Both the position numbers and the translations under genes were made by a program. A stretch of 64,000 nucleotides of DNA from Rhodocollybia butyracea (Eukaryota; Basidiomycota; Agaricomycetes; Agaricales; Omphalotaceae). Location of the stretch: contig JADNRY010000019.1 of NCBI GenBank assembly GCA_015501585.1, forward strand, positions 372,001 through 436,000, read 5' to 3'. The notes below the pieces were generated by a model. That model did no database searches. It saw only the letters and a program-made list of their open reading frames with translations, and was not told the DNA's origin. Shown one piece after another: positions 20,974 through 30,466 of this stretch; the stretch's first letter is position 1; every line of letters begins with the position of its first letter.

Positions 20974-21730
20974 AGCAGTAACCTGATTAGCCTGGTTTAA
21001 ACCAGAGGCATAAAGTAGAAATCTGGTTAAACCATTGTAAAGCACTCAAGCTACAGTTAAACCAGGTTAAACCAAGATAAACTGGGTTTAACCTGGTTTA
21101 ACCTTGAAGTGCATTTGAATCTACATTTTATTATTTGATTAACATACTGTAGTAGTGATGAGTACCCATGAAAAGTTTATGGATTGTAGACAGGTCACGG
21201 AGATTTCAGGTTTCCTTTTTAGTCCCCAGAATAGCAGGGGCAAGCCCCTGCACCCCATATATATTCTCAACCCTAACCCTAAACCTAAACCTAAACCCTA
21301 AGCCCTAACCCCTAACTAAGTGCTCCCCAGGTTTGGCATGTCTCAGACAGCTCTCTAATGTTAGGGTTAGCACAAAGTGCTAACCCTAACAAGAGCTGCC
21401 TTCGACATTGCTTAATATGCCAAAAAGGAAATTAAAAATCTCCGTGAGTTGTCTACAATCCATACACTTCTCATGGGTACTCACCACTACTACAGTATCT
21501 TAACTAAGAGCTGAAATGTGTATTAATTCTCTGGTTAAACCAGATTTATCCCAGTTTAAACTGGTTAAACCAGGTTTATCTCAGTTTAACCACAGTAAAC
21601 ATAATTTTTAACTCATCTACCCACAGTTTAAACAGGTTTAACCATTAAATTATGGTTTGACTGCTTAACAGTGGTTTAACCAAATTTCTACTTCATGGCT
21701 CTAGTTTAAACCAGGCTAGTCTTGTTTTAC
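20974..21730. mobile_element. 757-bp inverted-repeat element with telomere-like repeats
   Basis: Both halves mirror each other over most of the length: AGCCTGGTTTAAACCAGAG, GTAGAAATCTGGTTAAACCA, ACTGTAGTAGTGATGAGTAC and GGATTGTAGACA all recur inverted. The centre holds about 50 bp of CCCTAA/CCTAAA repeats (21268-21317) and a small TTAGGG...CCCTAA palindrome (21360-21390). TATAC flanks both sides (20969-20973, 21731-21735), within an LTR-like sequence whose uninterrupted form (gttatactgagccc) occurs near 17147. No coding capacity. Confidence 0.7.
21268..21317. repeat. Interstitial telomere-like CCCTAA tract
   Basis: Imperfect array of CCCTAA and CCTAAA units, the complement of the TTAGGG repeat used by most filamentous fungi and basidiomycetes, located inside a transposable element rather than at a chromosome end. 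Confidence 0.7.
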
Positions 21731-21735
21731 TATAC

Positions 21736-23200
21736 GGAGCCCAAATGTGATAACTGTAGCTAACGCTTAGTATCTCAGCAATAATACTCAGTTAGTTGTG
21801 ACAATACACCCACAAGCGTAGTCTGATACTAAACTAGCGAGGATACTCAAGATGCCCAGAGACATCAACACTAGATTGTCAGTCTAGTTCTACCCACCCC
21901 AATGCATACACAAATCCGCATACTTGGATCATGGATGTCTCGAAGTGGGATGAGTACTGGCAGTGGCGTTACCCAGGGAAGGCATCAGAAGGGGAATGCA
22001 ATCCTCGTACTGTGCTAGCAGAAAGACAGATGCCGGAGGATAAGATCTATGATCACCTTATGGACTGGAAGGAAGATCTTAACATGTTACAATGACTAGT
22101 CGGGCTGCGATGCGGCACAGCTGCTAGATGATTAAGCTAGGCAAATTTGATATTTGATTATCAGCCGACTATTGACTAGGAAAATCCTACTGCAATAAAC
22201 CCAATGATCTTACGGTGGATAGGCTATCGCCAAGCCACAGCTCTGACAGTCCACGAGCTCTGAGCATTGTGCTAGCACACATATCTCTCATAACCACCCG
22301 TTGTGATGAAGCCGAAGGTCTCTTCACCGCCGGAGTCTGCTAGTCCTCTTAATTCCCCCTGGTTTAAAAGTACCGAGTCAATCAAACACCATAACTGGGC
22401 ATTTGTTTAGGGCACGTACGGAGTCTAGCTTTCTCTTCGAAGTTAATATTATATTCTATCTTATAAAGTTTGGATTGGTGTAATAGAAGCTTTGTAACAG
22501 CTTTTGCACCCACTTGAGATTGAGTTAGATCTTTTGCATGAATCTAGTTGCCTCCTTAGAGGGGATGGCTTCTAGTAAGGAATTATTTGGCTCCAGATTG
22601 AGGGTTCCTTAGCTAGCTCTTAACAAGTATTAGCGAGCCACTAAGATTGTGGGATGAGTTCCTAGTGATTAAGTTCACTCACAGTTTTGTAGCTTGACCC
22701 AGAGTTTGGTCAGGGACATTACGGTGTTATGCTAGCTGGAGCCAGAGTTTGCCCAGGAGTGTCCTAGTCGTGTTGTATTGGTTTTGGTTTTGGTTATTGT
22801 TGGACACACACACACACAGTTATTTGGCTATCTGGGTTTTCGGTTGGACATACATGCACAACTTAGACGATAGTCTACGCTAGTTCAGTTCATAGAACTT
22901 ACTAGACCCTGTCGCACTATGCTAGTTCAGTTGTTTCACTACACTGGCTGGTGTAACATCTTACATAATCAAAAAAAAATAGTTCAATAAATTATTCATT
23001 GAAGGAAAGGTAGGACAGCTCACCTTGGGAATGACCCAGCCCAACGAATCCATTCTTAAGTCTATACAGTCCAAAGTGGGTTGAGGAGTTGTTGAATAAT
23101 ACATCTTGAAAACAGACAACCTGCAGATGATCCAGTAAAGAGGAAGAGAATGAAAGAGCAAACAAAAGAGCGATGGAATTTTTTTTTCAACTTTATCATG
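21736..23200. other. Unassigned, probably transposon-derived sequence
   Basis: Begins with an LTR-like stretch (cggagcccaaatgtgataactgta). A 54-codon open frame at 21931-22095 (Trp/Asp-rich, with SKWDEYWQWRYPGK) has no recognised family. A short CA repeat lies near 22804-22818. No gene could be supported. Confidence 0.4.
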
Positions 23201-23274
23201 TCACATGTTCACCACTTGATAAAAATGTTTGCAAGTGCCAACTTGCTCAAAGTATGGTTGCATGTTCAGTTGAG

Positions 23275-23620
23275 TTGAGTTTGCGCAAACTCGATTCCCA
23301 CCGATAGATTTGGGATTGAATTGAAAAAACATTTAGCCAGCTGTACACAGACCAAACACAGACAGGCATGGATTAGCACCAGATCAGCCCAGTGCAGCTT
23401 TTCACTGGCGAGCGCCAAAGTCATATTATTGCTGCGTACTTGAGTCGCAAACTCAAACTTAGAGACCATTCTGCATGAATTTCTGACCAATAGATTTGAG
23501 ATTGAATTGAAAAAAAAATTGCCAGCTATACACAGTTGATACACGGACAGACACAGACCTACTCAGATATACACCAAATGCCCAGATCAGCCCAGTGTGG
23601 GTTTTGACTGGGCTTGAGGC
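23275..23620. repeat. Two diverged direct repeats of about 190 bp
   Basis: The words 'atagatttgggattgaattgaaaaaa', 'gccagctgtacacag' and 'cagatcagcccagtg' occur in the same order at about 23300-23410 and 23490-23610 (with minor changes). Confidence 0.6.
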
Positions 23621-23800
23621 CTTGGGGAGCAAGATGAGTGAGAGCTGTGGGATGGGAGGTGTATTCTGTCTGTGTCTGTGTCCATGTCCATGTCTACATC
23701 TATAGATCATTCCCTCTCCTTTCCTTGTCCATTCCTTTCATCAGACTAACTGGCACTTCATCCAACACTGATAACCAAAAGTTACCACCTCTCTATACAT

Positions 23801-23891
23801 TCTGATATGGTGTAGTGGCTAACATTATCGCCTCTCATAAGAAATGGTGCATTTTGTGCGATAGCCCGGGGTTCGATTCCCTGTGTCGGAA
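23801..23891 (+). tRNA. tRNA-Glu(CTC), intron-containing
   Basis: TCTGATA/TGTCGGA acceptor (two wobble pairs), D arm as in the 3926 copy, anticodon stem ATCGC/GCGAT, anticodon CTC, 19-nt insert, T arm CGGGG-TTCGATT-CCCTG. A T9 run at about 23915 fits a Pol III terminator. Confidence 0.65.
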
Positions 23892-24178
23892 TAAGCTTAG
23901 GGTGGCAACTTCCCAATTTTTTTTTTAAAAAAATGCTATCTACATAAGTAGTACAATTCTTCGCTCTATCTAAATATTTTTGATATTTTCCAAGACAAAA
24001 GTCATGCACTATCATAAATTTCAAAATGACGGGGCTGAATTATAAGTGAGTGCAGAGATTAATGTGGTTTGTCTGTGCCCCACCCCCTTTACTTGTAAAT
24101 TGCTAGTATGTAGTGGTTGAAGCAAGGATCTCTCCTTCTAAACCTTCACCCTTTACCAATGTATGATACCAAGTAATT

Positions 24179-24276
24179 GTTACGGTATGGCGCAGGCAAT
24201 AATATTGTCGCTTTTCATAGGCTTTGTTCGCCAGTTGCATTGGAAGCCTACACAGGTTTGATTCCTTGTGTCAGAA
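24179..24276 (+). repeat. Second tRNA-like module, copy h
   Basis: Inner hairpin extended to ATAGGCTT/AAGCCTAC; ends GTTACGG and CAGAAC are partly decayed. Confidence 0.5.
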
Positions 24277-24409
24277 CATATGAAGTAATGTACATTCCGC
24301 ATTCAATTTTTTGCACTTTTGTCCAATTCACCAACAAACCATCTGGCTCATTGATTCAAGAAAAGAAGTGAGAACATTGAGGTATATATAAAGGTAGTTT
24401 ACATGATAC

Positions 24410-25200
24410 ACATAAGCTACAACAACTTGGGATCACCTACTTCCACTCTAATCAACATCCCCATATTCCCATCCCCAATCATCTGTTTGAGAGACTCAAA
24501 CACATCCTCCTCCCCACCCCTACCCTCACCCCATTGGAGTAGGGGATTGTGGCTTTCCGGGCTGGAGTTTGCTGTCAGTATATAGCCTTTCATGCATGTT
24601 TGTAGCTACTCAGTTGTATTCATCCATGTTCTCTGTGATTACCTCTCACTGAGGTTGGGATCTCCCACCTCACCATCCACGTTTCTGATCCACCCCAGTG
24701 ACCCCATAATCCACCAACTCAAGCATCAACATAATCCCTATCTTCCTCGCATCCCTCCACCTCCCCACGCGCAAATAATAATAAATATGCAATCTCCGTC
24801 AAAAGTACTAGTGCACAAAACGCGAGGTTGCCCAGAGGTGTTTTCGGTTGGAGGATGGAGAGAGGGAGAGGCCGATGGGAGGAGAGAGCGATTCCGTCAA
24901 GTGTGTAGGACGTGTAGGGTGGGATGGCAGGTTTGAGAGAGGAGGAAGGGAAATGACGTCTGACGGTGTAGGGGCAGCAGGGGCAGCAGGTTTGGGGGTA
25001 GGAAGATCATGGGTAGGGTAGCAGGAAGGGTTGTAACAGGTATCAGCATCGAAGGGATCTAAATTGGTGATAGGGTAGGCGGAGGAGTGGGTTTTTCAGT
25101 AACGGGGATGGAAACTTCTGTCGTCTGAACATCCATCACAGCAGTAAGCAGCCCTGGAGGCACATCAGCAGGACATTGACAATGGCACAGCTGCATTGTT
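24410..25200 (-). pseudogene. Long gene B remnant
   Basis: About 790 bp match gene B 28085-28720 in order: C-terminal KIGIVLMLELVDYG words, the 'ccccaattttcggttggagg' stretch (24840), the IPQTPIPVTT-like and TEVSVP-like segments (25040-25120) and the GLP..V words (25150). A block corresponding to about 43 bp near 28320-28370 is missing, and frameshifts occur throughout. Confidence 0.7.
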
Positions 25201-25437
25201 CCATGAATGAATTGAATCTACTGGTAATGTGTAACATTACACTGTATGCATCTGCACCTGCGGAAACACTATGACAATGGCAAACTCGGAGGCTGCCAAC
25301 ATGAACAGAACCACATACTTAGCATGGTTGTCATCATTGAATCCTTGGCATCTCAAGATCTCACTACTTGCTATGTAGTAGTAGTATTGTGTGAATCCGA
25401 TTTTAAAGCCTTCATCAATGTATGATCCAAAGTAACT

Positions 25438-25522
25438 GTTCCAATATGGTGCAGTTGGTAACATTACCGCCTTTCTTAGGCATTGCTACTAAGCTGAACA
25501 CAGGTTCAATCCTTGTCAGAAC
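25438..25522 (+). repeat. Second tRNA-like module, copy i
   Basis: GTTCCAATATGGTGCAG start and GGTTCAATCC box; the inner hairpin is largely lost. Confidence 0.5.
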
Positions 25523-25739
25523 ATGTGGTAGTGAATGTTGGGTTTTTTTTCAATTATGATTTTTCTCTCAGTGCTATCTCATTCTCCGATGAGGAGAAAT
25601 CCACATCTACCATGTCTCTAGGCCATTTATGAATTCAAGAAGGAAGTGGGAATGAGTGCATATATAGGTATTTTACTACAGTATATATATATATAAGGTA
25701 GATTCTGATAATATGAGCTCGAAGGCAGATTGATTACTT

Positions 25740-25930
25740 GTTGCTTCTTCCGCCCCAGTCCTCCTCCTGCCGCTCTAGTCCACCGCCCCATACTCACCAT
25801 GATCAGCACTCATCCTCTCAAAAGCACCCTCTGATACCGCTCAAGCACCTCCTCCAAGCCTCTTTTTGTCCACCCCTGGTGCCTTGGCACAGTCCAACAA
25901 CTCGAAGATCAACACAGGAGAAATATGTGT
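25740..25930 (-). pseudogene. Gene B 3' remnant
   Basis: Short match to the gene B C-terminal end ('cactcatcctctcaaa', 'gtccacccctgg', 'caacaactcgaagatcaacaca'). Confidence 0.5.
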
Positions 25931-26236
25931 CTTTTAAGGAAAGATTTTAGTATGAGCGGAAGGGGGGAAGTATATTTGGCAGCTAACTGGTTTCAGGGAT
26001 TTGCTATAAGAAAAGCTGAAGATGAGGCCATGATGCTTGAGATGCATGAGATCTATGAGATGGGAACTGGAGATGGGGGTGGGGAATATGCATTGGATGC
26101 TAGGTATATTCCATGTCCTTGTCCATGTCCATGATGTATTGATCCTTTCCTCTCCTTTCCTTGTCCATTACTTTCATCAGACTAACTGGTACTTCATCCA
26201 ACATTGATAATCAAAAAGTTACCACCCCATTTACAT

Positions 26237-26342
26237 TCTGATATGGTGTAGTAGCTAACATTATCGCCTCTCATAAATTGCGCCGACTCCTATAAATCCT
26301 GTGGTTGCGCGATAGCCCGGGGTTCAATTCCCTGTGTCAGAA
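26237..26342 (+). tRNA. tRNA-Glu(CTC)-like, D loop altered
   Basis: Acceptor TCTGATA/TGTCAGA is fully paired through a compensatory change relative to other copies. The conserved GG of the D loop is lost (GTAGTAGCT). The insert is 34 nt. T8 run at about 26368. Confidence 0.5.
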
Positions 26343-26641
26343 TATTGCAATTGGCCCAAACGGCTCTTTTTTTTAAAAAAATGTTATCAAGTATTCTTCT
26401 GTCGTTCTATCTTCAAAATTTTTTGGAAAGTTGTGCACTATCGTAAATTTCCAAAGTGACAGGTCCGAGTTCAATGTGAGTGGCAGAAATCAATGTGGTT
26501 TGTCTTGGCCCTGCCCTCATTATTTGTAAATTGTAAATTGTTAGTCCGTATACATCTTAAGATCTCAGCAAATCCAAGGGAAAATCAGTAGTATTTGAAT
26601 CTGATTGTGAAGCCTTTGCCAATGTATGATCCCAAGTAACT

Positions 26642-26726
26642 GTTCCGATATGGTGCAGGTGATAACATCGCCACTTTCTTAGGCATTGCTGCTAGGATGA
26701 GCATAGGTTTGATTCCTTATCGGAGC
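26642..26726 (+). repeat. Second tRNA-like module, copy j
   Basis: GTTCCGATATGGTGCAGGTGATAAC start is preserved; the 3' end reads ttatcggagc; inner hairpin decayed. Confidence 0.5.
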
Positions 26727-26939
26727 ATTTGTATGTCTCTCGCCCAGTGAGCGACATGTTCTGTGTATAATTTTTCCTCTCAGTGCTATCTCATTCTCCG
26801 ATGAGGAGAAAATCTGCATCTACCATGTCTCTAGGCCATTCATTCATTTATTAATCATTCAAGAAGAAAGTGGGAACACATATATAGGTGTTTTACAGTA
26901 TATATACTTATAAGATACTATAATAATGTGAGCTCAAAT

Positions 26940-27400
26940 ACAGATCGATTACTCAATACTCCTCCTGCCGCTCTGGTCCACCGCCCCATAATCACCATTG
27001 ACTTATATACTGAAAAACACCCTTCAAACACCTTCTCTGAGTCCCTTTTTGTTTGCTTTTTCTCCACCCCCATCGCCTCGGTACAGTCCACCAACTCGGG
27101 CATCAACACAGAAGGGTGTCAACACAGAACACAGGAGGAATATTCATTGTGTGCTGGAAAGATTTCGGTATGAGCGGAAGGAGGGGAGCATGTTCAGCAG
27201 CTACTAGCTAGTTGTTGCAAGATGAATTGACGATGAAGCTGTGAAGATTGAGATGAGCAAGAGCTGTGGGATGGGAGGTGGATTCCGTCTGTATCCATGT
27301 CCATGTATATGTCTACATCCATGTATCAATCCTTTCCTCTTGTCCTTCAAGTTTCCTCAGAAGTCTGTTCCTTTCATCAGACTAGCTGGCACTTCATCCA
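26940..27400 (-). pseudogene. Internally deleted gene B copy
   Basis: 26940-27115 matches the gene B C-terminal end and 27250-27400 matches its N-terminal part, with the middle missing. Confidence 0.5.
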
Positions 27401-27430
27401 TAAACATAAGGTTACCACATGTTTATACAT

Positions 27431-27529
27431 TCCGATATGGTGTAGTGGCTAACATTATCGCCTCTCATAATCAAATTGTCAGCATCTAGAGTTGCGCGAT
27501 AGCCCGGGGTTCAATTCCCCGTGTCGGAA
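27431..27529 (+). tRNA. tRNA-Glu(CTC), intron-containing
   Basis: Fully paired acceptor TCCGATA/TGTCGGA, intact D arm, anticodon stem ATCGC/GCGAT, anticodon CTC, about 27-nt insert, T arm CGGGG-TTCAATT-CCCCG, T7 run at 27553. One of the two best candidates for a working gene. Confidence 0.7.
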
Positions 27530-27810
27530 TATGGGAATTTGCCCATATGCCTCTTTTTTTGAAAAAAATGTTATCGAGAATTCTTCTGTCATTCCATCTT
27601 CAAGATTTTTTGATATTTTCCAAGATGAGAGTCGTGCACTATCGTAATTTCCAAAGTGAAGGGTCCGAGTTGTGCAGTGAGTGCGGAAATTAATTGTGGT
27701 TTTGTCTCGGCCCCGCCCTCATTACTTGTAAATTGAGAGAATGTAGTGGTTGAGGCGAAGATCGCTCCTTCAAGTTGGAAAGCCTTTACCAATGTATGAT
27801 ACCTATAATC

Positions 27811-27903
27811 GTTCCGGTATGGCGCAGGTGATAATATCGTCGCTGTTCGTAGACATTGCCACCACCAGGAAGCCTACACAGGTTCGATTCCTTGTGTCGG
27901 AAC
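27811..27903 (+). repeat. Second tRNA-like module, copy k
   Basis: Ends GTTCCGGTA and TGTCGGAAC are well matched; A-box-like TGGCGCAGGTG and B-box-like GGTTCGATTCC. Confidence 0.55.
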
Positions 27904-28088
27904 ATGGAAGCAGAGAAGTGATGAGATTCTTCGATTTTTTTTTCTACTTGTTGAAAATTTTTCTTTACGCCATCGAGGGAAAATGCACTCGTTAATTCAA
28001 GAAACAAAAAGTGAAAACATTGAAGTACATATATAAGTATTTTTTACAGTATACACATAAGTTACAACAACTTGAGATCATCTACAGC

Positions 28089-29416
28089 CTAATCAACATC
28101 CCCATATTCCCCATCCCCACTCATCCTCTCAAACACATCCTCCTCCCCACCCCTTCCCCCACCCCGTCCACGTTTCTGATCCACCCCCGCAACCCCATAA
28201 TCGACCAACTCCAGCATCAACACAATCCCTATCTTCCTCGCATCCCTCCACCTCCCCACGCGCAGATACGCAATCTCCATCAGGAGCACGAGCGCGCGGA
28301 ACGCGAGGCGTGAGCGCGACATGTGGAGATGCCGAGGGTGCGCTGCCAGGATGCCCAGAATTGTTTTCGGTTGGAGGAGGGTGAGAGGGAGTGGGGATGG
28401 GAGAGGCCGATGGGAGGGGAGAGGGATTCCGTCGAGTGGGTAGGATGTGTAGGGTGGGATGACGGGTTCAAGGGAGCAGGAAGGGAAATCACGGGAGATG
28501 GGACGTCAGGAATGTCTGGAATGTCTGACGGCGGTGTAGGGCCAGCAAGGACAGCAGGTTTCGGGATAGGAATTTGAATTGGTGGTAGGGTCGTAACAGG
28601 TATTGGCGTCTGAGGGATCTGAATTGGGGATAGAGTAGGAGGAGCGGGTTTTTCGGCAATCGGGACGGACACTTCCGTCACGGCAGGCAGCCCTGGAGGT
28701 CCAACGTACTCGACATGCAAATCAGTGTCCATCGACGACGACGGCGATCTCGCCACATCATCAACATCGTTCAGCGAGTGAACTGAACCCTCTGGTAACG
28801 CCGCATCTGGGCCCGCCGCGGAAACACCACGGCCAACAGCAGACGCAGCGAAGGAAAACGGCACCATGTAGCTTAGTGTCTTCATTGGCTCCTCGTGTTT
28901 GGAGCTGTGGCGGCGGAAATGGAACGATGGGAGGGAGATGCGACGTTTGGGCGTTGGGAAGATGTCGGTGTGGGCAAGCGGGGGAAGCGGGGCGTGTTCG
29001 ACGGGGACAGCTTCGAGTGATTCGTCAGAAGATTGGGATGAGTGAGACGAGTGATTGTGGGAAGAGAAGTGGAGGTGCGGGTGCGGAAGGTGTATGGATG
29101 GCAGATGGATTCCATGTCCATGTTCCTTTCCGCCCTTTCCTTTCGTCGACGTCGGACTAGTCGCCTCATCCGAGTCCTCTTCCGTCTTGTACGAAAAAGT
29201 CCTCAGTCCCATCATCGAGTTTCGTTTGATAACAGTCTTTAGCAGACTGGGTCTGTGGTGCTTTGACGAGGTCGGAGACTCGGGTTCATCGTCAGGGGCT
29301 GGAAACGTGATTGGGTTGTAGCTGGATGGAGAAACATCCGATGGGCTCGAAGGAGACGAATGGCCAGACGAATCGTCAGAATGGAAAGAACGTTGTCCTT
29401 TCACGACTTTCGGCAT
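28089..29416 (-). CDS. Disordered Ser/Pro-rich protein (gene B), frame broken once near 28395
   Basis: Frame 1 runs 29416-28280 and frame 2 from about 28390 to 28089. No GT-AG intron joins them. Joining would require one extra C in the C run at 28393-28396 (minus strand), after which the text continues as QPKTILGILAAHPRHL, RLAFRALVLLMEIAYLRVGR and IGIVLMLELVDYG, which resembles gene A at the joint (PLALSLL / PLTLL). About 440 residues would result: disordered Ser/Pro-rich N-terminal three quarters with basic patch KTVIKRNSMMGLRTFSYK, then a helical, hydrophobic C-terminal tail. The tail is preserved in several decayed copies, supporting that it is coding. Function unknown. Source of the array of remnants to its left. 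Confidence 0.65.
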
Positions 29417-30466
29417 TGTTTACTGTTGCGGCGTTAGATAGGTCGAAGACGAGAAATGAACAACAAAACCTACCTTTCAGCTGCAGCTCAGGACCTCAGA
29501 GAGATTCAGAATCGTTGAACGTTGGAAAACCTGGGAGCCCAATCGATAAGTTGGAGCAAGAAGGGCAGAGAAACAAGATAGCTGTCGTGATTCCTTGGGG
29601 CTTTTATACAAATTTCAACGACAGCCCCGAGATGGACAGGAATTCAAGATCGCGACGAGAATTCTGCCGTTATCTTCAGTACAGTTCAGTACATGTACAA
29701 TATTGAATAGTTATTATTGTACTTCCATAGACATCTATAACATCTATCCATTCCATCCTTCTTCGGTTCGGTTCGGACGCGTTTTCGCCCCGAGGCCACA
29801 AGACATCTCGTACCTTTATTCACTCTATCAGCCTTTATCCACACTTTATCCACCCAGATCCACGGCTGCATGCAACCATCGCTTTTGAAGGTATTCAGTT
29901 CTCTCCGTTGGATGGATGAAATGTCACGATAGAGTCGGATAGACATGAAATAGACATGAGATGCACGTTGATGCACGTTGATGCACGGCCGATACACGGT
30001 CATTACAAGTCAAAAGTCATTATTGGCGCTCCATTACCGCTCACCGCTCTAATTCGGCTATTCGGTCCACCGAACACCCGTCGTCATGTTACACGCCTTT
30101 GCTTTGTCTTCATCGAATGACTATTAGCTCACCCAGAGCTCACCAAAAAAACTGCGAGTAGTGATAAGGTATATACATATTTACCGGTATGCAAGCAAAC
30201 AGATTAGTTAGATATCCATATCGAAAGACTTTGAAAATTAGATCGTAGTTCCTCTCCCTCGTCTCCTCGGACTATATTCGTGTGTCCAGCATTCGTTAAA
30301 GCAATATCCAGGGTATCTCCAGCACCTGCTCCCCTCTCCTCTCTCTCTTTGATATATCCTGCAGTGCAACCACTTTGCTCCTCCCAATCTCCAATCTCCT
30401 CGCAATCTCGCAAACAACGTAATCCGCCCTCCAACACGCGACCTATCACGCAAACCAACACGCGCG
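29417..30466. other. Intergenic region
   Basis: Upstream of gene B and downstream of the sterol acyltransferase. No supported gene; a short 'gatgcacgtt' direct repeat lies near 29960-29985. Confidence 0.5.

Larger units (their letters stand above)
23600..28088 (+). repeat. Right part of the tRNA / gene-B-remnant array
   Basis: Three full units follow each other: tRNA-Glu at 23801, 26237 and 27431, second modules at 24179, 25438, 26642 and 27811, and gene B remnants between them. Before each tRNA-Glu lies a remnant of the gene B N-terminal coding region (the 'ggattccatgtccatg...cctttcc...catcagactaactgg' stretch equals 29100-29160 of gene B), so each unit once contained a whole antisense gene B. 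Confidence 0.75.

Noticed and set aside
28322..28400. GT-AG intron joining the two frames of gene B
   Set aside because: The minus strand has no suitable GT donor in the required interval.
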